Positions 1 through 7,946 of a DNA stretch of 64,000 nucleotides are shown in pieces (the stretch's first letter is position 1; every line of letters begins with the position of its first letter). A program made the position numbers and the translations under genes. The DNA is from Hominenteromicrobium mulieris (lineage in GTDB: Bacteria; Bacillota; Clostridia; Oscillospirales; Acutalibacteraceae), in assembly GCF_020687165.1 (NCBI RefSeq), contig NZ_JAJEQC010000006.1; one strand, given 5' to 3'. A model generated the notes under the pieces. It worked only from the letters and a program-made list of their open reading frames with translations, did not search any database and was not told where the DNA came from.

Positions 1-1
1 G

Positions 2-43
2 AATCCCCCCTGATGTACTTATTATCCTACATCAGGGGGGATT
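2..43. terminator. Rho-independent terminator at window edge
   Basis: A perfect 16-bp inverted repeat (2-17 with 28-43, stem containing CCCCCC/GGGGGG) encloses a 10-nt loop and is followed by a short T-rich stretch. It probably ends a gene lying left of the window; no coding sequence inside the window needs it. Confidence 0.8.
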
Positions 44-73
44 TTGTCTATTGTCCTGTTTTACTGGTTCTGT

Positions 74-384
74 TCAATTTGTGAAACTGCCCTTTATGCG
101 GTGAAGTGTCTTAGAATGTTTATAAAAAGGAAAACCGCCGACCTTCGCAATCATCTCGCGCAGCAGCTCCGGGTTTTCCAGCATGGGGCACGGGCGCAGG
201 TGGTTCTCGTTGAACGGCTGGCCATCGTGGTACGCCATGAAGAGCGGCGACTGCAGGACTTCGAGCAGTGTTTTTTCGCGGATGTTGGAATCGGAATAGT
301 GGATGAACACGCACGAGCGGCGTCGCCGCCGGTGTAGATATACAGGTATACGCCGAGCTCTTTGCCCTGCGTGATGGCAGAAAT
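74..384 (-). pseudogene. Remnant of a radical SAM/SPASM-type protein (internal deletion plus frameshift)
   Basis: Two pieces of one protein family lie in different minus-strand frames. Upstream (about 384-325) one frame reads ITQGKELGVYLYIYTGGD, like the segment before the TGGEP motif of radical SAM cores. Immediately downstream another frame reads CVFIHYSDSNIREKTLLEVL and continues ENHLRPCPMLENPELLREM, which I recognise as the C-terminal part of clostridial radical SAM proteins. The middle of the protein and the N-terminal CxxxCxxC cluster motif are missing, so a deletion has fused the two ends out of frame. No credible start or ribosome site precedes it. It is not expected to make a functional enzyme. 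The family assignment rests on recalled similarity, not a search. Confidence 0.6.
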
Positions 385-390
385 TATAGA

Positions 391-430
391 GAAAACAAAA
401 GCGCCGGGCTTCCATGAAAGCTCGGCGCTT
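391..430 (-). terminator. Terminator of the M23 peptidase gene
   Basis: On the minus strand a 13-bp GC-rich stem (430-418 with 411-399, AAGCGCCGAGCTT/AAGCCCGGCGCTT) is followed by TTTGTTTTC. It lies 17 nt after the stop codon of the peptidase gene. Confidence 0.85.
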
Positions 431-446
431 GATTTGTTGATGAGAA

Positions 447-1772
447 TTATACGAACTGGGACGGGTCTACACGAGTGCCGTTTTGGTAGACCTCAAAGTG
501 GCAGTGGTCACCGAAGGAATAGCCGGTATCGCCGACATAGCCGATGACATCGCCCTTGTTGACCCACTGGCCCTCGCTGACAGCGACGGAGCTCATGTGT
601 GCGTACAGGGTGGAATAGGTGCTGTCGTGGTAAATGGAGACGTAGTAGCCCCAGGAATAGCCCCAATCATCGGAGCCGTTTGCGGTCATGACCCTACCGG
701 AGCGGGATGCCACGATCGGCGTGCCGCGGCTTGCGGGGATATCCATGCCGTAGTGGCCGTTGCCGAATGCACAGCTGACGCCGGTCCAGCCCGGAACAGG
801 CCATGCAAAGCTTTCACCGGAATAGTCATCGTCATAAGACGGCTGCGGCACCGGGGTCGGGGTGGGGGTCGGCTTTACGGTCGGCACCGGGGTCGGTGTC
901 GGGGTAGGCATAACGTTGCCGTTATCGTCCACTTCTTCTTCAGGCACCGGGGTCGGCGTAGGTGTGGGCTCTACGGTCGGTACCGGGGTCGGGGTGGGCG
1001 TGGCTTTTGCCTGTGCCATCTGCTGCTGCATTTCGGCGATCTTTGCCGACATCATGTTTGCGAGCACGTATTCTTCTTCCTCGGTACGGGAAAGCTCGGT
1101 CTCGGCACTGCTCTTATCGGAGCGGATCTGCTCGAGCAGGGCGGTGTTGTCGCTTTCGAGCTGCTTTAATTCTTCTTCGCTTGATTCATACAGCTTTTTG
1201 GCATCGGCAAGCGCGGTCTTTTCCTTTTCAAGCTCTTCGCGCTGTGCCTTTGTCTCGTTCATGTACGCTGCAACCGTATCGATGAGCTGCTTATCGTGGC
1301 GGGTGATGGTGGAGACGGCCTCTGCGCGCATGGAGAAATCATGCAGGCTTTCGGAATTGAAGAGAATCTCCAGTGTGCCGACGGTGCAGCCGGCGGAGTA
1401 CAGCACGGCGAGACGCTTTTTCAGAAGCTCCATGGTATCGGAGATCTGATCTGCGGAATCGCTGAGCTCTTTTTCGAGCTTTTTAATGCTGGTGTTCAGC
1501 ACGGTGATGTCACTGTTTGCGGTATCGATCTGCTCCTTGATGGTATCAATCTTTTCGGAGAGTAGGGTAAGGTATTCGGTCTTATCGGCCTCCTGAGACT
1601 CCAGAGAGGAGATTTTGTTTTCGAGGTCGGCCTTTTTGTTGGCGAGCTCGGTCTGCTTGGCTTCCATATCGGCTACGGTATCGTCGGCGTAGCTGAGCGG
1701 TGCGGCACAGAGCAGCAGGGCGGAAAGCACGGCTGCAGTGATGCGCTTCATGTTTTTAGAAAACAGCTTCAA
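447..1772 (-). CDS. Secreted M23 family peptidoglycan endopeptidase with coiled-coil domain
   Basis: A 441-residue cell-wall hydrolase of the PcsB/EnvC-like architecture. Residues 1-29 form a signal peptide (basic start, AAVLSALLLCAAPLSYA). Residues 30 to about 255 are a long charged coiled coil rich in Glu, Lys and Leu. Residues about 256-320 are a low-complexity Pro/Thr/Val linker of repeated TPTPTPVP units. Residues about 325-441 form the LytM/M23 domain, with HYGMD, YAHM and HCHFE supplying the expected zinc ligands. Such enzymes cut peptide cross-links during division or separation, and the coiled coil usually keeps them autoinhibited until a partner such as FtsEX binds; that partner is not seen here. 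The ATG is preceded by a GGAAGTTTTTCC stretch containing a GGAAG ribosome site. It is a monocistronic gene with its own terminator. Confidence 0.92.
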   Translation of the reverse strand: MKLFSKNMKRITAAVLSALLLCAAPLSYADDTVADMEAKQTELANKKADLENKISSLESQEADKTEYLTLLSEKIDTIKEQIDTANSDITVLNTSIKKLEKELSDSADQISDTMELLKKRLAVLYSAGCTVGTLEILFNSESLHDFSMRAEAVSTITRHDKQLIDTVAAYMNETKAQREELEKEKTALADAKKLYESSEEELKQLESDNTALLEQIRSDKSSAETELSRTEEEEYVLANMMSAKIAEMQQQMAQAKATPTPTPVPTVEPTPTPTPVPEEEVDDNGNVMPTPTPTPVPTVKPTPTPTPVPQPSYDDDYSGESFAWPVPGWTGVSCAFGNGHYGMDIPASRGTPIVASRSGRVMTANGSDDWGYSWGYYVSIYHDSTYSTLYAHMSSVAVSEGQWVNKGDVIGYVGDTGYSFGDHCHFEVYQNGTRVDPSQFV

Positions 1773-1808
1773 CGGAAAAACTTCCTTTCAGCAATAAATT
1801 TCGATTTC

Positions 1809-1894
1809 ATAAAAGGGCATACGAATCCCCCTTTTATATACGGGACTATTCTACATGATAACTTTCGATTTTTAATTCCTTAAAAGAATTAAAA
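1809..1894. promoter_or_regulatory. Palindromes in the 5' region of the M23 gene
   Basis: The 365-bp gap between the peptidase and the MarR gene holds two symmetric motifs. One is a 9-bp inverted repeat TTTTAATTC/GAATTAAAA (1870-1878 and 1886-1894). The other is a hairpin ATAAAAGGG/CCCTTTTAT (1809-1817 with about 1830-1838) in the presumed minus-strand 5' UTR. A possible minus-strand -10 (TAGAAT) lies between them. Operator function is inferred only. Confidence 0.35.
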
Positions 1895-2033
1895 TGCAAA
1901 TTACTACGGAAAAAGAACAGATTTATTTCAGAATTCTTACAAGAGAGCCCAAGTCGGTATCAGCTTCGAGATAACTTTACGGGGAAAAGAAGGGCACTTC
2001 AAAGGAAAAAGAGGATGCGCGAAAGCGTTTTAC

Positions 2034-2062
2034 TTGACATTTTGCCGCGAAACGAGTACAAT
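2034..2062 (+). promoter_or_regulatory. Strong sigma-A promoter of marR/fabT
   Basis: TTGACA (2034-2039) and TACAAT (2057-2062) are separated by exactly 17 bp, which is a near-consensus vegetative promoter. It directs transcription into the MarR gene starting at 2138. Confidence 0.85.
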
Positions 2063-2077
2063 ATCAGCGGTTGTTCG

Positions 2078-2094
2078 TTAGTTTGTTTAACTAA
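2078..2094. promoter_or_regulatory. Candidate autoregulatory operator of the MarR protein
   Basis: The inverted repeat TTAGTT-N5-AACTAA lies just downstream of the promoter, at about +9 to +25, where a bound dimer would block elongation. MarR proteins typically bind such palindromes of about 17 bp, and FabT-type regulators autoregulate their gene. The position is seen; binding is inferred. Confidence 0.5.
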
Positions 2095-2137
2095 ATTTAT
2101 CGAAAAACGGCACAAATGGGCGAAAGGAGTGTGCAGC

Positions 2138-2578
2138 ATGTCCGGCTTTTCTGCGAAAGCAAACGAGCTTCTGGTGGAGATCTATCGCAATGTGCAGATC
2201 TTGGAGCAGAACGAACTGAAAAAACAACGGCTGAACATCTCCATCAACGAGATGCACATGATCGAGCTCATTGCCAAAGGCAAAACCGGCATGACGGTCA
2301 GCGAGATCGCCCAACAACTCAAGGTGACAAAGCCCTCCGTTACGGTGGCGGTGAACAAGCTGGTGCAGAAGGGCTACTGCGAAAAGCAGCGTCTGCCCGG
2401 CGACGGCCGCGCGGTGCAGGTAATGCTAACGCCCGAGGGTAAAAAAGTGGAGGCGTTCCACCGCCGCTGCCACCGGCGCATCATTGCGGAAATCTGCGAG
2501 GATCTTTCGGAAGAGGAGCGCGAGGAGCTTCTGCGCACCATGACGCGCATCAATTCTTATTTTCAGACGAAATTGTGA
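2138..2578 (+). CDS. fabT: MarR family regulator of fatty-acid synthesis (FabT-like)
   Basis: A 146-residue winged-helix MarR repressor. The DNA-binding helices lie around MTVSEIAQQLKVTKPSVTVA and the wing contains DGRAVQVMLTPEG. The start at 2138 is chosen because GAAAGGAG lies just upstream; a longer frame open from 2015 would run through the promoter and operator. It sits directly upstream of the complete fab-acc operon on the same strand, the position held by FabT in streptococci and related Bacillota, where FabT with acyl-ACP represses the fab genes. The role is therefore inferred from context plus family. The next gene is separated by a multi-hairpin repeat, so the regulator and the fab operon may be transcribed separately. 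Confidence 0.75.
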   Translation: MSGFSAKANELLVEIYRNVQILEQNELKKQRLNISINEMHMIELIAKGKTGMTVSEIAQQLKVTKPSVTVAVNKLVQKGYCEKQRLPGDGRAVQVMLTPEGKKVEAFHRRCHRRIIAEICEDLSEEEREELLRTMTRINSYFQTKL

Positions 2579-2596
2579 TTTCTTTAAGTTTATTTC

Positions 2597-2790
2597 GATG
2601 ATTTGCGCGGCAAATCATTGGGAGACCCCTTAATTGGGTCTCCCACACCTCAACAGTCCACTGGACTGTTGAGGTTCCCGTCCTGATTTTTGGGAGGCAA
2701 AAAGATTTCGCCATTTGCGAATGACGACTTAGGGCGCTGCCCTAAGAACCCGCAAGTTTTCTGAAGAAAACTTGACTAAAGACTTTTAAC
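2597..2790 (+). repeat. Multi-hairpin intergenic repeat, copy A
   Basis: Fullest copy of a dispersed element. In order: hairpin h1 ATGATTTGC/GCAAATCAT (2598-2618); h2 GGGAGACCC/GGGTCTCCC (2620-2644); h3, a perfect 12-bp stem (2648-2659 with 2663-2674); an unpaired core with TCCTGATTTTTGGGAGGC and AAAAAGATTTCG (2675-2710); small h4 (2712-2723); h5 CTTAGGGC/GCCCTAAG (2728-2746); h6 CAAGTTTT/AAAACTTG (2753-2774); and tail ACTAAAGACTTTTAAC. It has no coding capacity. It separates fabT from fabH. Confidence 0.85.
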
Positions 2791-2802
2791 AAACATTCAC
2801 TT

Positions 2803-2816
2803 TAATAAGGTTATTA
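2803..2816. promoter_or_regulatory. Palindrome upstream of fabH
   Basis: TAATAA-GG-TTATTA is a perfect 14-bp palindrome about 55 bp before fabH, overlapping an AT-rich stretch that could contain a -10 (TATTAT). It may be the operator or promoter core of the fab operon, but no clear -35 fits. Confidence 0.35.
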
Positions 2817-2869
2817 TATTGCCTTTACGGCGCTGCCGAAATTTTTTCGGCCGGAAAGGAAAGAAAACT

Positions 2870-3829
2870 ATGAGCTTTAAAATTTTAGGTACAGGCAGCT
2901 ACGCGCCGGAGCACGTTGTGACGAACGACGACCTCTCTGCGCTTGTAGACACCAACGATGAATGGATCACACAGCGCATCGGCGTGCGCTCCCGCCACAT
3001 CAGTGAAACGGAAACGAATGTGGATATGGCGGTGAAAGCGGCCGAGCGCGCACTGGAAAACGCGGGCATCTCTGCCGATGAGCTCGACCTCATCATTGCG
3101 ACGACCATCACGGGCGACACGCTTTCTCCGGGCACGGGCTGCATGGTGCAGAACCGCATCGGCGCGCACTGCCCGGCGTTTGACCTTGCGGCGGCCTGCA
3201 GCGGCTTCCTCTTTGCGTTGGAAACGGCGGCGGGCTTCCTTTCCCGCGGCGCGTATAACCGCGTGCTTGTCGTCAGCGCAGAGCGCATGAGCGGTATCAT
3301 CGACTGGACAGACCGCGGCACGTGCTGCATTTTCGGCGACGGCGCGGGCGCGGCGGTGCTCGGCAAGGGTGACGGTCTTGTGGCCTCTCACCTGATGACA
3401 AAGGGCGGCGACGACGTAATCACAATCCCGACGCGCTATGACCGTTCCCCGTGGTACAAAAACGAGATCAGCGAGATTACGTCCGTACACATGAACGGCC
3501 GCGAGACGTACAAATTCGCCGTGATGGCGATGTCCGACAACATCAAGGATTTGATGGCTTCGGCGGGCGTTGCGGGCGAAGACGTGGCGCTTGTCATTCC
3601 GCATCAGGCAAATTACCGCATTATCAACGAAGCGCGACGCAGAATCCCCGACATTGCGCCGGAGAAGTTCTGTATCAACATCGACCGCTACGGCAACACG
3701 TCTTCCGCGAGTGTGCCGATCCTCTTGGATGAGATGAACCGCGCGGGCAAGATTCACGAGGGCGACCTCATCATTCTGGCGGCATTCGGCGGCGGTCTTT
3801 CTGCAGGCGCCATGATCATCCGCTGGTAA
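2870..3829 (+). CDS. fabH: Beta-ketoacyl-ACP synthase III
   Basis: This enzyme condenses acetyl-CoA with malonyl-ACP to start type II fatty-acid synthesis. The 319-residue product has the thiolase fold with the full catalytic triad: Cys about 110 in AACSGF, His about 245 in PHQAN and Asn about 276 in YGNTSSAS. The start at 2870 follows GGAAAGGAAAG and gives MSFKILGTGSYAPE, matching the usual FabH N-terminus; an upstream in-frame codon would only add a basic extension. It is the first gene of the fab-acc operon. A 76-bp gap separates it from fabK, with no acpP gene between, although acpP often sits at this place. Confidence 0.96.
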   Translation: MSFKILGTGSYAPEHVVTNDDLSALVDTNDEWITQRIGVRSRHISETETNVDMAVKAAERALENAGISADELDLIIATTITGDTLSPGTGCMVQNRIGAHCPAFDLAAACSGFLFALETAAGFLSRGAYNRVLVVSAERMSGIIDWTDRGTCCIFGDGAGAAVLGKGDGLVASHLMTKGGDDVITIPTRYDRSPWYKNEISEITSVHMNGRETYKFAVMAMSDNIKDLMASAGVAGEDVALVIPHQANYRIINEARRRIPDIAPEKFCINIDRYGNTSSASVPILLDEMNRAGKIHEGDLIILAAFGGGLSAGAMIIRW

Positions 3830-3905
3830 AAACACGACATACAGTCAAAAATAAAGAAAAACCGAAACGTTTTCAACAGGCAAAAGCCGGAAAGGGGAAA
3901 ACATT

Positions 3906-4850
3906 ATGATCTCAACACCGATTTGTGACATGCTTGGCATTCGCTACCCGATCTTTCAGGGCGGCATGGCTTGGATCTCGGACGGCAAATTAGCAGGCGC
4001 CGTTTCCGAAGCGGGCGGCCTTGGCATTATTTCCGCTATGAACGCAAACGCAGAGTACCTGCGCGAGCAGATTAAAATTGCAAGAGAACTGACCGATAAG
4101 CCCTTTGGTGTGAACATCATGCTGATGAGCCCGTTCGCGGACGAGGTGGCAAAGGTGGTCGCGGAGGAAAAAGTGGCGGTCGTAACGACCGGCGCGGGTA
4201 ACCCCTCCAAATATATGAAAGACTGGCTTGCGGCCGGCATTAAGGTTATCCCGGTCGTGGCATCCGTCAGCATGGCACGCCTGATGCAGCGCGTGGGCGC
4301 CTGTGCGGTCATTGCGGAGGGCGGCGAAAGCGGCGGCCATATCGGCGAAACGACCACCATGGCGCTTGTACCGCAGGTGACGAGCGCAGTGACGATTCCG
4401 GTCATCGCGGCGGGCGGCATCGGCGACGGCCGCGGCGTGGCGGCAGCATTCATGCTGGGCGCTGTGGGCGTGCAGCTCGGCACGCGCTTCCTGGTTGCAA
4501 AGGAGTGCGGTGTGCACCAGAACTACAAAAACAAGGTCTTAAAGGCCAATGATATTGCGACGATGTCTACCGGCAAGCGTCTCGGTCACCCGGTGCGCAG
4601 CATCAAGAACCCGTACACGAAAGAATATTTTAAGCTCGAGTACAGCGATATTTCCGACGAGGAGCTTGAAGCGTACGGCAGAGGCTCTCTGTACCGCGCG
4701 GCCGTGGAGGGCGACGAAAAGACCGGCTGCTTCCTTGCGGGCCAGATTGCCGGCATGGTGAACAAAGAGCAGACCGCAAAGGAGATCATCGAAGAGATCT
4801 TCACGCAGGCGGAAGATGTGCTGAAGGGGGCGACCAAATGGGTAAAGTAG
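3906..4850 (+). CDS. fabK: Enoyl-ACP reductase II (FMN-dependent)
   Basis: FabK carries out the last reduction of each elongation cycle, enoyl-ACP to acyl-ACP, with an FMN cofactor in a TIM barrel of the nitronate-monooxygenase superfamily. The 314 residues begin with the typical TPICDMLGIRYPIFQGGMAW. EGGESGGHIG and the glycine-rich AAGGIGDGRG and GVQLGTRF segments match the flavin and phosphate sites. No FabI-like reductase lies in the operon, so FabK is probably the main isozyme; FabK is known to be insensitive to triclosan. GGAAAGGGGAAAAC precedes the ATG. It overlaps fabD by 13 nt, which suggests translational coupling. Confidence 0.95.
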   Translation: MISTPICDMLGIRYPIFQGGMAWISDGKLAGAVSEAGGLGIISAMNANAEYLREQIKIARELTDKPFGVNIMLMSPFADEVAKVVAEEKVAVVTTGAGNPSKYMKDWLAAGIKVIPVVASVSMARLMQRVGACAVIAEGGESGGHIGETTTMALVPQVTSAVTIPVIAAGGIGDGRGVAAAFMLGAVGVQLGTRFLVAKECGVHQNYKNKVLKANDIATMSTGKRLGHPVRSIKNPYTKEYFKLEYSDISDEELEAYGRGSLYRAAVEGDEKTGCFLAGQIAGMVNKEQTAKEIIEEIFTQAEDVLKGATKWVK

Positions 4851-5770
4851 CCTTTGTTTTCTCCGGTCAGGGCGCACAGTACAGCGGCATGGGCAAGTCC
4901 CTTTACGAGCACAGCGCGGCGGCAAAGAACGTGTTTGACACGGCGGAGAGTATCCGCCCCGGCACGAAGAACCAGTGCTTCTCCGGCACCTTGGAGGAGA
5001 TCAGCATCACGAAAAACACGCAGCCGTGCCTGTTCTGCGTTGATCTTGCGGCGGCGGAAGCGCTGCGTGAAGCGGGCATCACGCCCGATGTGACGGCGGG
5101 TTTCTCGCTCGGCGAAGTGGCGGCAGTGACGTTTGCGGGCATCTTTACAACGGAAGAGGGCTTCTCGCTCGTCACAAAGCGCGGCGAAGCGATGCAGGCG
5201 GCGGCCGAGCAGGCAGACAGCGCCATGGCGGCGGTTTTGAAGCTGCCGAACGAAAAGGTTGAGGAGCTGTGCCGCATGCACCAGAGCGTGTTCCCAGTGA
5301 ACTACAACTGCCCGGGCCAGCTCGTCGTGGCGGGTCTCAAAACGACTTTGCCGGATTTCCTTTCCGACGTTGCCGCAAACGGAGGCAGAGCCGTACCGCT
5401 GAATGTGAGCGGCGGCTTCCATTCTCCGTTTATGGAGAGCGCTTCTGCGCGTCTGCACGACGTTTTGGAGACGATGGACGTGAAGGAGCCGACCGTGCCG
5501 GTCTACGCGAACTACACGGCGGAGCCGTACACGAAAGAAACGGCAAAAGAACTGCTGACACAGCAGGTGGCACACCCGGTGCGCTGGCAGCAGACCGTTG
5601 AAAAAATGATTGAGGCGGGCGTGGATACGTTTGTTGAAGTAGGCGCAGGCAAAACGCTGTGCGGCCTCATCAAAAAGACGAGCCGCGCGGTGAAGGTATA
5701 TAACGTGGAAGACGCGGAGACGCTTTCGGCAGCGGTGCAGGCGATCCGTGCAGAAGGAGAAAACGCATGA
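4838..5770 (+). CDS. fabD: Malonyl-CoA:ACP transacylase
   Basis: FabD transfers malonyl groups from CoA to acyl carrier protein, supplying the extender unit for FabH and FabF. The 310-residue protein opens with VAFVFSGQGAQYSGMG, has the nucleophile Ser90 in GFSLGE, and carries the catalytic His in GGFHSPFM near residue 200. Both ends overlap neighbours (13 nt with fabK, 4 nt ATGA with fabG), so it is in a tightly coupled operon. Length and motifs are canonical. Confidence 0.96.
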   Translation: MGKVAFVFSGQGAQYSGMGKSLYEHSAAAKNVFDTAESIRPGTKNQCFSGTLEEISITKNTQPCLFCVDLAAAEALREAGITPDVTAGFSLGEVAAVTFAGIFTTEEGFSLVTKRGEAMQAAAEQADSAMAAVLKLPNEKVEELCRMHQSVFPVNYNCPGQLVVAGLKTTLPDFLSDVAANGGRAVPLNVSGGFHSPFMESASARLHDVLETMDVKEPTVPVYANYTAEPYTKETAKELLTQQVAHPVRWQQTVEKMIEAGVDTFVEVGAGKTLCGLIKKTSRAVKVYNVEDAETLSAAVQAIRAEGENA

Positions 5771-6504
5771 GCTTAAACGGCAAAACGGCGCTCGTTACGG
5801 GCGCATCCAGAGGCATCGGCCGCGCCATTGCGCTGCGCCTTGCCGAAGACGGCGCGAATGTGGCGGTCATCTACGCAGGCAGCGCCGATAAGGCCGAAGC
5901 TGTTGTGAACGAAATCACGGCGCTTGGCGTAAACGCAAAAGCATACCGGTGCAACGTGGCAGATTCCGCCGCGGTGAACGAAACCGTGAAAGCGGTGACG
6001 AACGACCTCGGCAAGATCGATATTCTCGTCAACAACGCGGGCATCACACGCGACGGCCTGATGCTGCGCATGAAGGACGAGGATTTTGATGCGGTGCTCG
6101 ACACGAATTTGAAGGGCGCGTTCAACATGATTCGCGCGTGCTATTCCGGCTTTATCCGCAAGAAAAGCGGCAGAATCATCAACATTTCCTCTGTTTCCGG
6201 CATTATGGGCAACGCAGGGCAGGCGAATTATTCCGCTTCAAAGGCGGGTGTCATCGGTTTGACGAAATCCGTGGCGCGCGAACTTGCTTCCCGCGGCATC
6301 ACCTGCAACGCAGTGGCGCCGGGCTTTATCCAGACGGACATGACAGAAAATCTCGGCGACAACAATCCGCTTTTAAACAGCATCCCGCTAGGCAGAATGG
6401 GCAAGCCGGAGGATATTGCGGCGGCAGTGGCGTTTTTGGCTTCCGACAGCGCGGCATACATTACGGGCGAAGTGCTGAAGGTAGACGGCGGTTTGGCTAT
6501 TTAA
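5767..6504 (+). CDS. fabG: 3-oxoacyl-ACP reductase
   Basis: An NADPH-dependent short-chain dehydrogenase (245 residues) that reduces beta-ketoacyl-ACP. It shows the cofactor motif TGASRGIG (residues 11-18), NNAG, the catalytic Ser in NISSVSG, and YSASKAG with the Tyr/Lys pair. The C-terminus ends SAAYITGEVLKVDGGLAI, typical of FabG. The start overlaps the fabD stop as ATGA. A 127-bp gap without recognisable signals follows before fabF. Confidence 0.96.
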   Translation: MSLNGKTALVTGASRGIGRAIALRLAEDGANVAVIYAGSADKAEAVVNEITALGVNAKAYRCNVADSAAVNETVKAVTNDLGKIDILVNNAGITRDGLMLRMKDEDFDAVLDTNLKGAFNMIRACYSGFIRKKSGRIINISSVSGIMGNAGQANYSASKAGVIGLTKSVARELASRGITCNAVAPGFIQTDMTENLGDNNPLLNSIPLGRMGKPEDIAAAVAFLASDSAAYITGEVLKVDGGLAI

Positions 6505-6631
6505 AACCTGTGAACTTTGAGATTTTACGGGCTTGAAAAGTTCTTATTGATTAAGTTTTCAACGTAAAAAGATAAATCGGTTCAAAACTTTCAAGAGAAA
6601 GGAGTGCTTCCGTTTCGGAAGCCTGAAAAAT

Positions 6632-7867
6632 ATGGAAAGAAGAGTAGTTATCACGGGTCTCGGCGCAGTTACCCCGATCGGCAACGATGTGGATACGTTC
6701 TGGGAAAACCTGAAAGCCGGCAAGTGCGGCATCACGAAAATCACGAAGTTTGACTCCACGGACTTTAAAGCGCATGTGGCGGCGGAGGTCAAGGATTTTG
6801 ACCCGCTGCTGTACATGGATAAGGGCGAAGTGCGCAAGAACGACCCGTTCTCTCAGTTTGCCATCGCGGCGGCAACGCAGGCGGTGAACGACAGCGAGAT
6901 CATGGGCAAGATCGACCCGGAGCGCTTCGGCGTGTATTTCGGTTCCGGTATCGGCGGCATCCAGACGTTCTCCAATCAGATGACGGCGCTGAACGAAAAG
7001 GGCCCGCGCCGCGTTTCCGCGTACTTTATCCCGATGCTCATTGCGAATATCGCGGGCGGCAACATCGCCATTAAGTTCAACGCGCAGGGCTCCTGCCTGC
7101 CGATCACCACGGCGTGCGCGACGAGCAACAACGAGATCGGTGAAGCGTACCGCGCCATTAAGCACGGCTATCTCGATGCCATCATCGCCGGCGGCGCGGA
7201 AGCAGCCATCGTCCCTGTGGGCGTGGCGGGCTTCGGCAATATGACGGCGCTGACCACCTGCCCCGACCCGGAAGATGCTTGCTGCCCGTTTGATAAGCGC
7301 AGAAGCGGCTTTGTCATGGGCGAGGGCGGCGCGGCGCTCATTCTCGAAGAATATGAGCACGCAAAGGCGCGCGGCGCGAGAATGTACGCGGAGATCGTGG
7401 GTTACGGCGCTACGGACGACGCGCACCACATGACTGCCCCGGATCCGGAGGGCAACGGCGGCGCAAGAGCCATCCGCATGGCATACGAGGAAGCGGGCGC
7501 GGACCTTGCAAACGAGAAAATTTACATCAACGCGCACGGTACCAGCACGCCGCTCAACGAGCGCAGTGAGACGCTGGCCATTAAAAAGGCGTTCGGCGAG
7601 CACGCATATGACGTTGTCATCAGTTCTACAAAGTCCATGACGGGCCACATGTTGGGCGCGGCCGGCGCGGTGGAGGCCATTGCTTCCGCGCTGGCGGTGA
7701 AAGAGGGCATCGTTCCGCCGACCATCAACTACAAAGAGCCGGACCCGGACTGCGACCTTGACGTCTGCCCGAACGAAGCGAGAAAGGTTGACCTTGACCT
7801 CGCCCTGTCCGTTTCCCTCGGCTTTGGCGGCCACAACGCTTGTATTGCAATTCGCAAGGTTTTGTAG
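6632..7867 (+). CDS. fabF: Beta-ketoacyl-ACP synthase II
   Basis: The elongating condensing enzyme, 411 residues. The active-site Cys (about 162) lies in TTACATSN, and the two histidines are in NAHGTST and GHMLGAAG. The start is MERRVVITGLGAVTPIG, as in the family, preceded by GAAAGGAG about 30 nt upstream with an intervening CTTCCGTTTCGGAAG hairpin. That hairpin may bring the ribosome site close to the ATG. No separate fabB is visible. Confidence 0.95.
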   Translation: MERRVVITGLGAVTPIGNDVDTFWENLKAGKCGITKITKFDSTDFKAHVAAEVKDFDPLLYMDKGEVRKNDPFSQFAIAAATQAVNDSEIMGKIDPERFGVYFGSGIGGIQTFSNQMTALNEKGPRRVSAYFIPMLIANIAGGNIAIKFNAQGSCLPITTACATSNNEIGEAYRAIKHGYLDAIIAGGAEAAIVPVGVAGFGNMTALTTCPDPEDACCPFDKRRSGFVMGEGGAALILEEYEHAKARGARMYAEIVGYGATDDAHHMTAPDPEGNGGARAIRMAYEEAGADLANEKIYINAHGTSTPLNERSETLAIKKAFGEHAYDVVISSTKSMTGHMLGAAGAVEAIASALAVKEGIVPPTINYKEPDPDCDLDVCPNEARKVDLDLALSVSLGFGGHNACIAIRKVL

Positions 7868-7946
7868 TAAAATATAGGGTACGACACCGCAGGGTATCTG
7901 CGGGAATACCCGGATAAATACCGCTTGATTCAACGGAGGGACGTTT

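Noticed and set aside
483..1449. Long plus-strand frames opposite the M23 gene
   Set aside because: They mirror the Pro/Thr repeat linker and coiled coil of the real gene, giving Gly/Val- and Ser-rich nonsense without ribosome sites.
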